From Vogesella alkaliphila (GTDB lineage Bacteria; Pseudomonadota; Gammaproteobacteria; Burkholderiales; Chromobacteriaceae): a stretch of 64,000 nt of DNA. Below, in pieces: positions 15,225 to 23,223 of this stretch. The stretch covers positions 381,076 to 445,075 of the forward strand of contig NZ_BMYW01000002.1 in assembly GCF_014652475.1 (NCBI RefSeq), read 5' to 3'. Each line of letters starts with the position of its first letter. Position 1 is the stretch's first letter. The notes below the pieces were generated by a model, which worked only from the letters and a program-made list of their open reading frames with translations, did no database searches and was not told the origin of the DNA. Both the position numbers and the translations under genes were made by a program.

Positions 15225-15240
15225 TCCGTAGCGCTACGGA
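15225..15240. promoter_or_regulatory. Perfect 16-bp palindrome TCCGTAGCGCTACGGA, candidate operator
   Basis: It lies between the divergent binding-protein and kinase genes, 36 bp before the kinase ATG. An almost identical site lies at 17331-17346 in front of the GlcG-like gene. A LuxR/FixJ-type dimer would fit a palindrome of this size. Confidence 0.6.
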
Positions 15241-15275
15241 AAGCCGGCCGCCCGCGGCAATGCCATAATGCCGGC

Positions 15276-16706
15276 ATGACACCCCTGCGCCCCTATCTGC
15301 TGCCCGCCAGCTGGCTGCTGCTGAGCCTGCTCGCCGGCGGCGTGCTGCTGCTGGCCGGCCTCAGCCAGCAGCGCAGCCAGTTCCAGCAAAACAGCAGCAT
15401 CGCCCACCGCCTGCTCAGCCAGAAGATGGTGCAGCACGAGGCGGTGCTGGCCACCCTCGCGCTGCAGCAACGGCCGCCGCCCGCGGCGGAGCTGCTGGCC
15501 GGCCTGCGCCCGGCGATGCCGCAGCTGCGGGCGCTGGGCCTGCTGCAGGACGGCCGCTGGCTGGGCAGCGGCAACACACTGCCACCGCTGGCCGCCACGC
15601 TGGCACGGGCGCGGCAACAGCGCCGCATCCAGACCCAGGCCGCCGGCGCCGCGCAATACTGGCTGGTGGCGCCGTCCGGCTGGAGCCTGCTGCTCGACAG
15701 CCGCCGCCTGCTGGCGCCCGGCGAATGGCCGGCCACGCTGCAGCGGGTGCAGCTGCAACTGCCCGGCGGCACCAGCGTGCTGCTGAACCAGCCGATGCCG
15801 GCCTGGGGCTGGCCGATGGCGCTAGCCAAGCCGCTGCCGACCAGCGCGCAGCCGTTCACCTTTCACAGCCGGCAGCGTTACGGCATCGCGCAGTGGCCGT
15901 GGCTGAGCTGGCTGGCCACGAGCGCGGCGCTGGCGCTGCTGCTGGCGTGGCAGCACAGCCGCCGCCAGGCGCAGCGACAGGCGCAACGCGAGCGGGAACA
16001 GGCACGCCTGGCCGCCGTCAGCCGCCTCAGCACCCTGGGCGAGATGGCCGCCGGCATGGCGCACGAGCTGAACCAGCCGCTGACCGCCATCCTCGCCAAC
16101 CTGCGCGCCTGCCAGCGGCTGCTGGACGACGACGACGAGCGCGACACGGTGCGCCAGGCGCTGGCCAGCAGCGCGGCGCAGGCCAAGCGCGCCGGCGACA
16201 TCATCGCCCGCCTGCGCGCGCTGGTGACACAGCAGGCACCGCGGCCGCTGGCTGGCGTCGACAGCGCCGCGCTGCTGGCCTCGGTACAGCACCTGCGCCA
16301 GGCCGAGCTGGCGGCGCAGGGCATCCGCCTGCACTGCCATGACGCCAGCGCCGGACGGCGGCCACTGGCCGACGGCGTGGCGCTGGAGCAGATCGTGCAC
16401 AACCTGCTGCAGAACGCCGTCGACGCGCTGGCCGGCCGGCCCGGCAGCGTCGACATCCGCGCCGACATCGACGCCGGCCGCTACCGGCTGCAAGTCCGCG
16501 ACAGCGGCCCCGGCATCGCCGAGGCCGACCTGCCGCAGCTGTTCCAGCCCTTCTTCAGCACCAAGCCCGGCGGCATGGGGCTGGGCCTCAGCCTGTGCGA
16601 GACCCTGGCGCACAGCCTGCACGGCCGGCTCACCGCGGCCAACCTGCCCGCCGGCGGCGCCTGCTTCACGCTGAGCCTGCCGCTGGCCGATGAGGAAACA
16701 CCATGA
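15276..16706 (+). CDS. Membrane sensor histidine kinase
   Basis: A 476-residue sensor with an N-terminal membrane helix (about residues 8-28), a roughly 180-residue periplasmic region without a recognised domain, and a second helix (WLSWLATSAALALLLAW). HisKA follows with phospho-acceptor His in GMAHELNQPLTAILAN, and an HATPase domain with N box (HNLLQNAVDAL), G1 (DSGPGIA), F (FQPFFSTK) and G2 (GGMGLGLSL) boxes. The kinase core is of the type paired with FixJ-like regulators. The ATG at 15276 is preferred as the first in-frame ATG before the hydrophobic segment; no clear ribosome site is visible. The stop overlaps the regulator start as ATGA. Confidence 0.93.
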   Translation: MTPLRPYLLPASWLLLSLLAGGVLLLAGLSQQRSQFQQNSSIAHRLLSQKMVQHEAVLATLALQQRPPPAAELLAGLRPAMPQLRALGLLQDGRWLGSGNTLPPLAATLARARQQRRIQTQAAGAAQYWLVAPSGWSLLLDSRRLLAPGEWPATLQRVQLQLPGGTSVLLNQPMPAWGWPMALAKPLPTSAQPFTFHSRQRYGIAQWPWLSWLATSAALALLLAWQHSRRQAQRQAQREREQARLAAVSRLSTLGEMAAGMAHELNQPLTAILANLRACQRLLDDDDERDTVRQALASSAAQAKRAGDIIARLRALVTQQAPRPLAGVDSAALLASVQHLRQAELAAQGIRLHCHDASAGRRPLADGVALEQIVHNLLQNAVDALAGRPGSVDIRADIDAGRYRLQVRDSGPGIAEADLPQLFQPFFSTKPGGMGLGLSLCETLAHSLHGRLTAANLPAGGACFTLSLPLADEETP

Positions 16707-17323
16707 ACCAGCAGCACTCCCCGCTGATCTACCTGGTCGACGACGACGACGCGGTGCGCGAGGCGCTGGCGCTGCTGCTGAAAAGCGTCGGCCTGCGCGC
16801 CGAGGGCTTTGCCAGCCCGCAGCAGTTCCTCGCGCAGCACGACCGCCACGGCATCGGCTGCGTGGTGCTGGACATCCGCATGCCCGGCATCAGCGGCCTG
16901 GATGTGCTCGACACCCTCGCCGCCGGCAGCGACCTGCCGGTGATCATGCTGACCGGCCACGGCAACGTCGACCTGTGCCGCCGCGCGTTCAAGAGCGGCG
17001 CGGTGGAGTTCCTGCAGAAGCCGGTGGACGACGACCTGTTCCTCGACGCCGTGCAAAAGGCGGTGCGCCAGCACATCGGCAGCCGCGAACGGCAGGCGGC
17101 CACGTTGGCCGCACGGCAGAAACTGGCACGGCTATCCGCGCGCGAGCTGGAAGTGCTGCAGCGCATCGCCGACGGCCTGAGCAACAAGGAGATCGCGCGC
17201 GAGCTGGTGCTGTCGCCGCGCACGGTGGAGACCTACCGCGCCAACGTGTTCGCCAAGCTGGAGGTCGACACCCTGGCGCAGCTGATCCGCCACTACCTGG
17301 CGCTGCTGCCGGATGGCGCCTGA
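16703..17323 (+). CDS. FixJ/NarL-type response regulator
   Basis: A 206-residue regulator. The receiver domain has the acidic pocket VDDDD, phospho-acceptor Asp in CVVLDIRMPG, the Thr of MLTGHG and the Lys of LQKPVD. A LuxR-type helix-turn-helix follows (LSARELEVLQRIADGLSNKE then IARELVLSPRTVETYRANVF). It overlaps the kinase gene by 4 bp (ATGA), so the two are translationally coupled and form one phosphorelay. The likely targets are the genes preceded by the TCCGTAG palindromes, including its own operon; this is inference. Confidence 0.95.
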   Translation: MNQQHSPLIYLVDDDDAVREALALLLKSVGLRAEGFASPQQFLAQHDRHGIGCVVLDIRMPGISGLDVLDTLAAGSDLPVIMLTGHGNVDLCRRAFKSGAVEFLQKPVDDDLFLDAVQKAVRQHIGSRERQAATLAARQKLARLSARELEVLQRIADGLSNKEIARELVLSPRTVETYRANVFAKLEVDTLAQLIRHYLALLPDGA

Positions 17324-17330
17324 CGCCCCC

Positions 17331-17346
17331 TCCGTAGTGCTACGGA
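17331..17346. promoter_or_regulatory. 16-bp near-palindrome TCCGTAGTGCTACGGA, candidate operator
   Basis: It sits 7 bp after the regulator stop and 90 bp before the GlcG-like gene. It differs from the site at 15225-15240 by a single central base. Two such sites flanking one regulatory operon suggest a shared binding protein. A role as a weak terminator of the regulator gene is the alternative. Confidence 0.55.
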
Positions 17347-17436
17347 GGCGGCGGCGTAATCGACCGAATGTTGCCATCGCCCATGTTTGCCTAAGATGAA
17401 GCCATCCCTCGCCCCACAACGAACAGGAGCTTCACC

Positions 17437-17919
17437 ATGATCCGCACCACCTGCACCGCCCTGCTGCTCGCCACCGCCACCCTGGCCCAGGCCGCCCCGC
17501 TGACCGAACGCAATATCTCGCTGGCCGATGCCGGCAAGCTGGCCACCGACGCCGTGGCCCAGTGCCAGGCCAAGGGCTGGAACGTCGGTGTCAGCGTGGT
17601 CGACCGCGCCGGCAACCTGAAGGCCTTCGCCCGCGCCGACAACGCCGGCCCGCACACCATCGAGGCCAGCCGTGCCAAGGCCTACACCTCCGCCTCCGCC
17701 AAGGCCCCGACCCAGGCGATGATGGAAAACGCGCAGAAGAATCCGGGCGCGGCCAACCTGACCGACATCCCGGGCTTCCTGCTGCTGGGCGGCGGCGTGC
17801 CGCTGAAGGCCGGTAACGAGGTGATCGGCGCCATTGGCATCGGCGGCGCACCGGGCGGCCACCTGGACGAGCAGTGCGCACTGGCCGCGATTGAAGCCAA
17901 CGCCGCGCTGTTCAAGTAA
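17437..17919 (+). CDS. Secreted GlcG/HbpS-family (DUF336) protein
   Basis: A 160-residue product with signal peptide MIRTTCTALLLATATLAQA and a single GlcG-type domain: SLADAGKLATDAVAQCQAKG, NVGVSVVDRAGNLKAFARAD and the closing GAIGIGGAPGGHLDEQCA are characteristic. Family members are found as secreted proteins (some bind haem) and next to alcohol or glycolate oxidation genes. AACAGGAGC precedes the ATG. It lies downstream of the kinase/regulator pair behind the candidate operator, so it is probably a regulated target. The molecular function is not established. Confidence 0.85.
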   Translation: MIRTTCTALLLATATLAQAAPLTERNISLADAGKLATDAVAQCQAKGWNVGVSVVDRAGNLKAFARADNAGPHTIEASRAKAYTSASAKAPTQAMMENAQKNPGAANLTDIPGFLLLGGGVPLKAGNEVIGAIGIGGAPGGHLDEQCALAAIEANAALFK

Positions 17920-17925
17920 GCACCC

Positions 17926-17945
17926 TGCGGCCAACGTTGGCCGCA
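17926..17945. repeat. Perfect 20-bp palindrome TGCGGCCAACGTTGGCCGCA
   Basis: Two copies of the repeated word face each other without a loop, just after the GlcG-like gene and just before its terminator. The same 20-mer occurs at 5258-5277 and 31013-31032. Confidence 0.9.
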
Positions 17946-17953
17946 GCCGCACA

Positions 17954-17990
17954 GCACAAGGCCACGCCCATGGGCGTGGCCTTGTGCTTT
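17954..17990 (+). terminator. Terminator hairpin between convergent glcG-like and metB-like genes
   Basis: A perfect 16-bp stem (GCACAAGGCCACGCCC and complement) with an AT loop is followed by TTT on the plus strand. The T tract is short, but the stem is strong and may stop both transcripts. Confidence 0.75.
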
Positions 17991-18007
17991 GCAATGCGAG
18001 CGGTGGC

Positions 18008-19153
18008 TCAGTCCGCCAGCGCCTGCGCCAGGTCGGCCAGGATGTCGGCGATGTCCTCGATGCCGATCGACAAGCGCAGCTGGCCCTCGCGGATGCCCAG
18101 CGCCGCCTTCTGCGCCGGCGGCATGCCGCCGTGCGACATGGTATAGCTGTGGTTGACCAGCGACTCCACCCCGCCCAGCGACTCGGCGAGCAGGAACAGC
18201 TGCAGCCGGCTGGCGACGCGGCTGGCGGCCTCGCGGCGGTCTTCCTTCAGGTAGACGGTGACGATGCCGCCGAAGCGGCGCATCTGGCGTTTGGCCAGCT
18301 CGTGGCCAGGGTGGTCGGGCAGGCCGGGGAAGAACACCCTGTCGATCGCCGGATGGCCCTGCAGGAAGGCGGCGACCTTCTCCGCGTTGTCGCAGTGCCG
18401 CTCCATGCGCAGCGCCAGCGTCTTGATGCCGCGCAGGGTCAGGAAACAGTCCTGCGGCCCCGGCACCGCGCCGGCGGCGTTCTGGATGAACTTGATCGCC
18501 TTGAACAGCGCCGCGTCGTTGACCGCCACCAGCCCCAGCAGCACGTCGGAGTGGCCGCCGAGGTACTTGGTGGCGGAGTGCACCACGATGTCGGCGCCCT
18601 GGTTCAGCGGGTTCTGCAGGTAGGGCGTGGCGAAGGTGTTGTCCACCGCCACCACCGCCCCGTGGCTGTGGGCGATCGCCGCCAGCGCGGCGATGTCGAC
18701 CATGCCCAGCAGCGGGTTGGTCGGCGTCTCCAGCCACACAAGCCGGGTGCTGCTGCCGATGACGGCCTCAAGGTTGGCCGCATCGGACAGGTCGGCAAAG
18801 GTCACCTTGATGCCCTGCGCCGCCATCACCTTGTCGAGGATGCGGTAGGCGCCGCCGTACAGGTCGGCCACCGCGATCACCTCGTCGCCGGGCCCCAGCG
18901 TGGCGCGCATCACCGCGTCGATCGCCGCCATGCCGCTGGCGAAGGCGAGGCCGTGCGCCGCGTCTTCCAGCGCCGCGAAATTGGCCTCCAGCACCGCCCG
19001 CGTCGGGGTGCCGGTACGGGCGTAGGCGAATTCCAGCGACTCGCCCACCGCGTCGTGGGCAAAGGCGGAGGTCTGGTAGATCGGCGGCATCACCGCGCGG
19101 TTGTGCTGGTGGTAGTCAAAACCGGCGTGGATCGCCTTGGTGGCAAATTTCAT
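18008..19153 (-). CDS. Cystathionine gamma-synthase/lyase-type PLP enzyme (MetB/MccB-like)
   Basis: A 381-residue Cys/Met-metabolism PLP enzyme starting MKFATKAIHAGF. The Schiff-base lysine is in SATKYLGGHSD, with the cofactor loop SGMAAIDA and the LWLET-type segment VWLETPTNP. The start at 19153 follows GAGGGAGA; a longer start seven codons upstream lacks a site. Family members make cystathionine (MetB) or break it or cystine down to cysteine or sulfide (MccB/MetC-like). It is 37 bp downstream of a cystine-type ABC permease on the same strand, which favours a role in using imported cystine or a related sulfur amino acid. The exact reaction cannot be decided from sequence. Confidence 0.88.
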   Translation of the reverse strand: MKFATKAIHAGFDYHQHNRAVMPPIYQTSAFAHDAVGESLEFAYARTGTPTRAVLEANFAALEDAAHGLAFASGMAAIDAVMRATLGPGDEVIAVADLYGGAYRILDKVMAAQGIKVTFADLSDAANLEAVIGSSTRLVWLETPTNPLLGMVDIAALAAIAHSHGAVVAVDNTFATPYLQNPLNQGADIVVHSATKYLGGHSDVLLGLVAVNDAALFKAIKFIQNAAGAVPGPQDCFLTLRGIKTLALRMERHCDNAEKVAAFLQGHPAIDRVFFPGLPDHPGHELAKRQMRRFGGIVTVYLKEDRREAASRVASRLQLFLLAESLGGVESLVNHSYTMSHGGMPPAQKAALGIREGQLRLSIGIEDIADILADLAQALAD

Positions 19154-19190
19154 GGTCTCCCTCGTTTCGCTCATGGCCGCATGGGGCGCG

Positions 19191-19853
19191 TCAGCGGGCG
19201 TGGGCGCGGCCGAAGTGGCGCTCCACCCGTTGCTGCAGCTGTTCGAACAGCGCGCTCAGCACCCAGTAGATCGCCGCCGCCATCAGGTACAGCGGCAGCG
19301 GCTGGAAAGTCTGCGCGATCAGGTCCTTGGTCACCATCATCAGCTCGGAGACGGTGATCACCGACACCAGCGAGGTGTCCTTGATCAGCGAGATCAGGCT
19401 GTTGGCGAGGCTGGGCACCGCCAGCCGCACCGCCTGCGGCGCGATGACGTAGCGCACCGCAGGCCACCAGCCCAGGCCCAGCGACAGCGCCGCGTCCCAC
19501 TGCCCGCGCTCGACGCCGGCCATCGCGCCGCGCAGGCTCTCCGACAGGTAGGCGGCCACGTTCAGCGTCAGCGCCAGAATGCCGGCGGTGACCGGCTCGA
19601 ACTCGATGCCGACGCTGGGCAGGCCGTAGTAGATGACAAAAATCTGCACCAGCAGCGGCGTGCCGCGCATCAGGCTGACGTACAGCGCCGCCAGCTGCGA
19701 CAGCAGCGGCACCTGCGCGATGCGCAGCAGCGCCACGGCGAAGCCCAGCGTCAGGCCCAGCACCATCGCCGAGACCGCGAACAGCAAGGTGTAGCCGACC
19801 CCGGTCATCAGCACCGGGACGGCGGTCATTGCCAACTCAAGCCATTCCATCAT
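19191..19853 (-). CDS. Polar amino-acid (cystine-type) ABC transporter permease
   Basis: A 220-residue His/Glu/Gln/Arg/opine-family permease with about five membrane helices, starting with MEWLELAMTAVPVLMTGVGY. The cytoplasmic EAA-type loop is visible as RGAMAGVERGQWDAALSLGL. Two adjacent ATGs are possible (19853 and 19850); the second is better spaced from AAGGAT. It follows the binding-protein gene after a hairpin and precedes the MetB-like gene. There is no ATP-binding subunit in the window, so the transporter needs one from elsewhere. Confidence 0.92.
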   Translation of the reverse strand: MMEWLELAMTAVPVLMTGVGYTLLFAVSAMVLGLTLGFAVALLRIAQVPLLSQLAALYVSLMRGTPLLVQIFVIYYGLPSVGIEFEPVTAGILALTLNVAAYLSESLRGAMAGVERGQWDAALSLGLGWWPAVRYVIAPQAVRLAVPSLANSLISLIKDTSLVSVITVSELMMVTKDLIAQTFQPLPLYLMAAAIYWVLSALFEQLQQRVERHFGRAHAR

Positions 19854-19870
19854 TCATCCTTCAAATACAA

Positions 19871-19895
19871 ACGCCTCCGCAACTGGCGGAGGCGT
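19871..19895 (-). terminator. Intra-operon hairpin between binding-protein and permease genes
   Basis: A perfect 10-bp stem (ACGCCTCCGC and complement) with a 5-base loop is followed by TTTGT on the minus strand. Such hairpins usually give partial termination or 3'-end protection, keeping the binding protein in excess over the permease. Confidence 0.7.
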
Positions 19896-19913
19896 CAAGC
19901 TTGGCCGCAGCGC

Positions 19914-20693
19914 TCAGCGTGCGCCCGGTGCCTTCGATACGTCGATGCCGAACCACTTCACCGAGATTTTCTTGAAGCTGCCGTCCTTGTGCAAGGCATT
20001 CAGCGCGCCGTCCAGCGCCACCTTGAACTTCGGATTGCCCTTGGCGAACGGGATGCCCATCTGCGTCGCGCTGCCCACCGCGGCGCCCGCCTTCAGCGGC
20101 AGCTTGGCTTCCTTGATCGCGAACGGGATCAGCAGGCTGTCGTTGATGCCGGCATCGATGCGGCCGGTGGCCAGATCCTGGAAGATTTCCGGTGCCGACG
20201 GGTAGAACTTGGACTCGATAGCGCCCTGCGCCTTCACCATCTCGGCGTAGTTGCTGCCCTGGGTCACGCCCATCTTCTTGCCGGCGAGGTCGGCCAGGCT
20301 CTTGAAGTTGCGCTTCTCGTTCTTGCGCACGATCAGCTGCGCGCTGGAGATGGTGTACGGCTGCGAGAAGTCGAACACTTCCTTGCGCTTGTCGGTGATC
20401 GACACCTGGTTCATCACCACGTCGAACTTGCCACCCTGCAGGCCGGCCAGCAGGCCGCTCCACTCGCCGGTGATGAATTCCGGCTTCAGCTTCAGCTTCT
20501 GCGCCAGCGCCGAGCCCAGCTCCACCTCGAAACCGGTCAGCTTCTGGTCCTTGTCCTTGAAGTTGAACGGCGGGTAGGTGCCTTCCAGCGCGATCTTCAG
20601 CGTGCCGCGCTGCTGCACGGTGTCCAGCAGGTCGGCCGCGTAAACGTTGGCCGCAGCGCCCAGCAGCGTCAGGGTAAGCAGAACTTTTTTCAT
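19914..20693 (-). CDS. Cystine/polar amino-acid ABC transporter substrate-binding protein
   Basis: A 259-residue periplasmic protein: signal peptide MKKVLLTLTLLGAAANVYA, then TLKIALEGTYPPFNFKD, DVVMNQVSITDKRKEVFDFS and GAINDSLL-type ligand-site segments of the TcyA/FliY (cystine-binding) branch of family 3. AAGGA precedes the start at 20693. It is the first gene of a three-gene unit with the permease and a MetB-like enzyme. Cystine as ligand is inferred from resemblance and from the neighbour enzyme. Confidence 0.87.
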   Translation of the reverse strand: MKKVLLTLTLLGAAANVYAADLLDTVQQRGTLKIALEGTYPPFNFKDKDQKLTGFEVELGSALAQKLKLKPEFITGEWSGLLAGLQGGKFDVVMNQVSITDKRKEVFDFSQPYTISSAQLIVRKNEKRNFKSLADLAGKKMGVTQGSNYAEMVKAQGAIESKFYPSAPEIFQDLATGRIDAGINDSLLIPFAIKEAKLPLKAGAAVGSATQMGIPFAKGNPKFKVALDGALNALHKDGSFKKISVKWFGIDVSKAPGAR

Positions 20694-20926
20694 TTTTTAT
20701 TCCTTTTTGATATTGATTTCAAAATCAATAAAACAGAAAGAACTATAACAAAGCCGACCGCTTTGCTCCAGCCTTGGCAGCGAATGAAAACGCATAAGGA
20801 AATCACCAAAAGCGGATAACAGCGGCGCCGGGTCAGCGGCAATCCAGAGCGCGATTGTACGCAATATCCCGCGCGCTGGCGCGGAAGTATTGCCAGTCCC
20901 TGGCAAGCCGGCCCACCCCGCAGGCA

Positions 20927-20952
20927 AAGAAAAAGCCCGGCCATGCCGGGCT
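20927..20952 (-). terminator. Rho-independent terminator of ychF
   Basis: On the minus strand AGCCCGGC-ATG-GCCGGGCT is followed by a T-rich tract, 30 bp after the ychF stop. Confidence 0.88.
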
Positions 20953-20981
20953 TGCTGATGCCGTCGCGGCCGGGAACGGGC

Positions 20982-22073
20982 TTAGACGTTGAACAGGAAG
21001 TTCAGCACGTCGCCGTCCTGCACCACGTAGTCCTTGCCTTCAGCGCGCATCTTGCCGGCCTCCTTGGCCTTGGCCTCGCCGCCGTAGGCGACGAAATCGG
21101 CAAAGGAGATGGTCTGCGCACGGATGAAGCCGCGTTCGAAGTCGGTGTGGATCACGCCGGCCGCCTGCGGCGCGGTGTCGCCGACGTGGATGGTCCAGGC
21201 GCGCACTTCCTTCACCCCGGCGGTGAAGTAGGTCTGCAGGCCCAAGAGCTTGTAGCCGGTGCGGATCAGGCGGTTGAGGCCCGGCTCTTCCAGGCCCATG
21301 TCGGCGAGGAATTCCGCCTTGTCGGCGTCGTCGAGATCGGCGATCTCGCTCTCGATGGCGGCGCACAGCGCCACCACCGGTGCGCCTTCGGCTTCGGCCA
21401 GCGCCTTCAGCTTGTCCAGGTGCGGGTTGTTGTCGAAGCCGTCTTCCGCCACGTTGGCGACGTACATCGCCGGCTTGACGGTCAGCAGGCACAGCGGCTT
21501 GAGCAGGGCCAGCTCGTCCGCGTCCAGCTTCATGCTGCGTACCGGCTTGCCTTCGTTCAGGTGCGGCATCAGTTTTTCCAGCAGCGCCACCAGCTTCTGC
21601 GCGTCCTTGTCGCCGGCGCGGGCCTTCTTGCCGTCACGGACGATGGCCTTTTCCACCGCCGACATGTCGGCCAGTGCCAGTTCTGTGCCGATGGTTTCCA
21701 GGTCGGCGATCGGATCGACACGGCCGGCAACGTGCACCACGTTGTCGTCGTCGAAGCAGCGCACCACGTTGACGATGGCGTCGGTCTCGCGGATGTTGGC
21801 CAGGAACTTGTTGCCCAGGCCCTCGCCCTTGGAGGCGCCCGCCACCAGACCGGCGATGTCGACGAATTCGACGATGGCCGGCTGGGTCTTCTGCGGGTTG
21901 ACGATCTTGCACAGCTCGTCCAGGCGCGGGTCCGGCACTTCCACGATGCCGACGTTAGGCTCGATGGTGCAGAACGGATAGTTGGCCGCTTCGATACCGG
22001 CCTTGGTCAGTGCATTGAACAGGGTGGACTTGCCGACGTTGGGCAGACCGACGATACCGCATTTCAGACTCAT
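20982..22073 (-). CDS. ychF: Ribosome-binding ATPase YchF/EngD (Obg family)
   Basis: A 363-residue Obg-family P-loop protein. G1 GLPNVGKST, a G3-like [17 protein letters not shown] and the C-terminal TGS-like domain ending [13 protein letters not shown] are present. YchF binds ribosomes and hydrolyses ATP rather than GTP. The start [12 protein letters not shown] at 22073 follows GAGGAA; the frame is open for 20 more codons upstream but without a site. It is the last gene of the minus-strand run prs, rplY, pth, ychF, the standard order in many beta- and gammaproteobacteria. Confidence 0.97.
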   Translation of the reverse strand: MSLKCGIVGLPNVGKSTLFNALTKAGIEAANYPFCTIEPNVGIVEVPDPRLDELCKIVNPQKTQPAIVEFVDIAGLVAGASKGEGLGNKFLANIRETDAIVNVVRCFDDDNVVHVAGRVDPIADLETIGTELALADMSAVEKAIVRDGKKARAGDKDAQKLVALLEKLMPHLNEGKPVRSMKLDADELALLKPLCLLTVKPAMYVANVAEDGFDNNPHLDKLKALAEAEGAPVVALCAAIESEIADLDDADKAEFLADMGLEEPGLNRLIRTGYKLLGLQTYFTAGVKEVRAWTIHVGDTAPQAAGVIHTDFERGFIRAQTISFADFVAYGGEAKAKEAGKMRAEGKDYVVQDGDVLNFLFNV

Positions 22074-22194
22074 GGGAATTCCTCGAATTTTCCGGCCTGC
22101 GCGCTGGGCGCCGCAGGCATTGACCGGTGGCATTGTACCACCTGGCCGATCATTTTTTGTGCACTCGGGCCTGGCCGCAGCCTGCGGCCAACCT

Positions 22195-22776
22195 TTACTT
22201 GGCGGCGGTGTGCAGCGTCTTCATCGCCGCCGCGCTGTTGCCGGCCAGCACGTCCGGCATCACCTGCAGCGCCTTGGCGATGGCGTCGTCGATCGCCTGC
22301 TGCTCTTCGGCGCGCGCCTTTTTCAGCACGAAGTTGGCGACCTCGTTGCGATCGCCGGGATGGCCGATACCCAGGCGCAGGCGCCAGAAGTTGGGCGAAC
22401 CCAGCTTGGCGATGATGTCCTTCAGGCCGTTGTGGCCGCCGTGGCCGCCGCCCTGCTTCAGCCGCGCCGCGCCCGGCGGCAGGTCCAGCTCGTCGTGCAC
22501 CACCAGGATTTCTTCCGGCGCGATCTTGTAGAAGCGCGCCAGCGCGCCCACCGCCTGGCCGGACAGGTTCATGTAGGTCATCGGCTTGAGCAGCCACAGG
22601 TCGCCTGCGGCCAGCGTGGCGCGCGACACCTCGCCGAAATACTTGCCCTCGCCACGCAGCGGCGCCTTGTGCTGCCAGGCCAGCTCGTCCACCAGCCAGA
22701 AGCCTGCGTTATGGCGCGTTCTTTCGTATTCCGGCCCGGGATTCCCCAGCCCCACCACCAGACGGATTGCCGACAT
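22195..22776 (-). CDS. pth: Peptidyl-tRNA hydrolase
   Basis: A 193-residue enzyme that frees tRNA from peptidyl-tRNAs dropped by ribosomes. The start [20 protein letters not shown] and the catalytic His of RHNAGF, Asn of MTYMNLSG and Asp of [12 protein letters not shown] are in place. The length is normal. It lies between rplY and ychF on the same strand, and its stop codon lies just beyond a copy of the repeated word (22184-22192). Confidence 0.97.
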   Translation of the reverse strand: MSAIRLVVGLGNPGPEYERTRHNAGFWLVDELAWQHKAPLRGEGKYFGEVSRATLAAGDLWLLKPMTYMNLSGQAVGALARFYKIAPEEILVVHDELDLPPGAARLKQGGGHGGHNGLKDIIAKLGSPNFWRLRLGIGHPGDRNEVANFVLKKARAEEQQAIDDAIAKALQVMPDVLAGNSAAAMKTLHTAAK

Positions 22777-22795
22777 TCTCTTGATCCCAACAATG

Positions 22796-22827
22796 AAAAA
22801 CCCGCTGCAGAGAGTATCAGCAGCGGG
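22796..22827 (-). terminator. Terminator after rplY
   Basis: On the minus strand CCCGCTGC pairs with GCAGCGGG across 11 bases and is followed by TTTTT. It separates rplY from pth and gives partial or complete termination. Confidence 0.8.
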
Positions 22828-22865
22828 CCTCGTACCGCACCGTCAAACGGTGAGGCGCTTAAGCA

Positions 22866-23153
22866 TTACACGCGAGCGAAGTCGATGTGCAGCACCAGTT
22901 GCTTGAACGGGTGGTTCTGGAAAGCAGCAACCTTGACTTGCTCTTTCTGACCGTCGATCACCAGATCCAGCACTTCGTTGTGGAAGGCTTCGGTTTTCAG
23001 CGCGTAGTACATGGTGTTGTGGTCCAGGGTGATGGACACGGCTTCCTTGCCTGCGCCGTAAACGACAGCAGGGGTTTGACCAGCGCGACGCAGGCGGCGG
23101 CTCGCACCAGTACCTTCCAGAACGCGCTTGGTAGCGATAACTTCGATTGCCAT
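22866..23153 (-). CDS. rplY: Large ribosomal subunit protein bL25, short form
   Basis: The 95-residue 5S-rRNA-binding protein starts MAIEVIATKRVLEGTGASRR and ends QLVLHIDFARV. It is the single-domain form, without the C-terminal CTC-type extension found in many betaproteobacteria. It follows prs by 70 bp on the same strand, as usual. Confidence 0.95.
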   Translation of the reverse strand: MAIEVIATKRVLEGTGASRRLRRAGQTPAVVYGAGKEAVSITLDHNTMYYALKTEAFHNEVLDLVIDGQKEQVKVAAFQNHPFKQLVLHIDFARV

Positions 23154-23223
23154 TTGAATAACTCCAGTTAGCTTTGCAGCTTGATTTAAATCTCCAGCCC
23201 GCCGCGACCAGTGGGCTGAACGT

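Noticed and set aside
17331-17346. Reading the TCCGTAG palindrome as the regulator gene's terminator
   Set aside because: The stem has no loop and no T tract, and a near-identical copy lies upstream of the operon where termination would be harmful.
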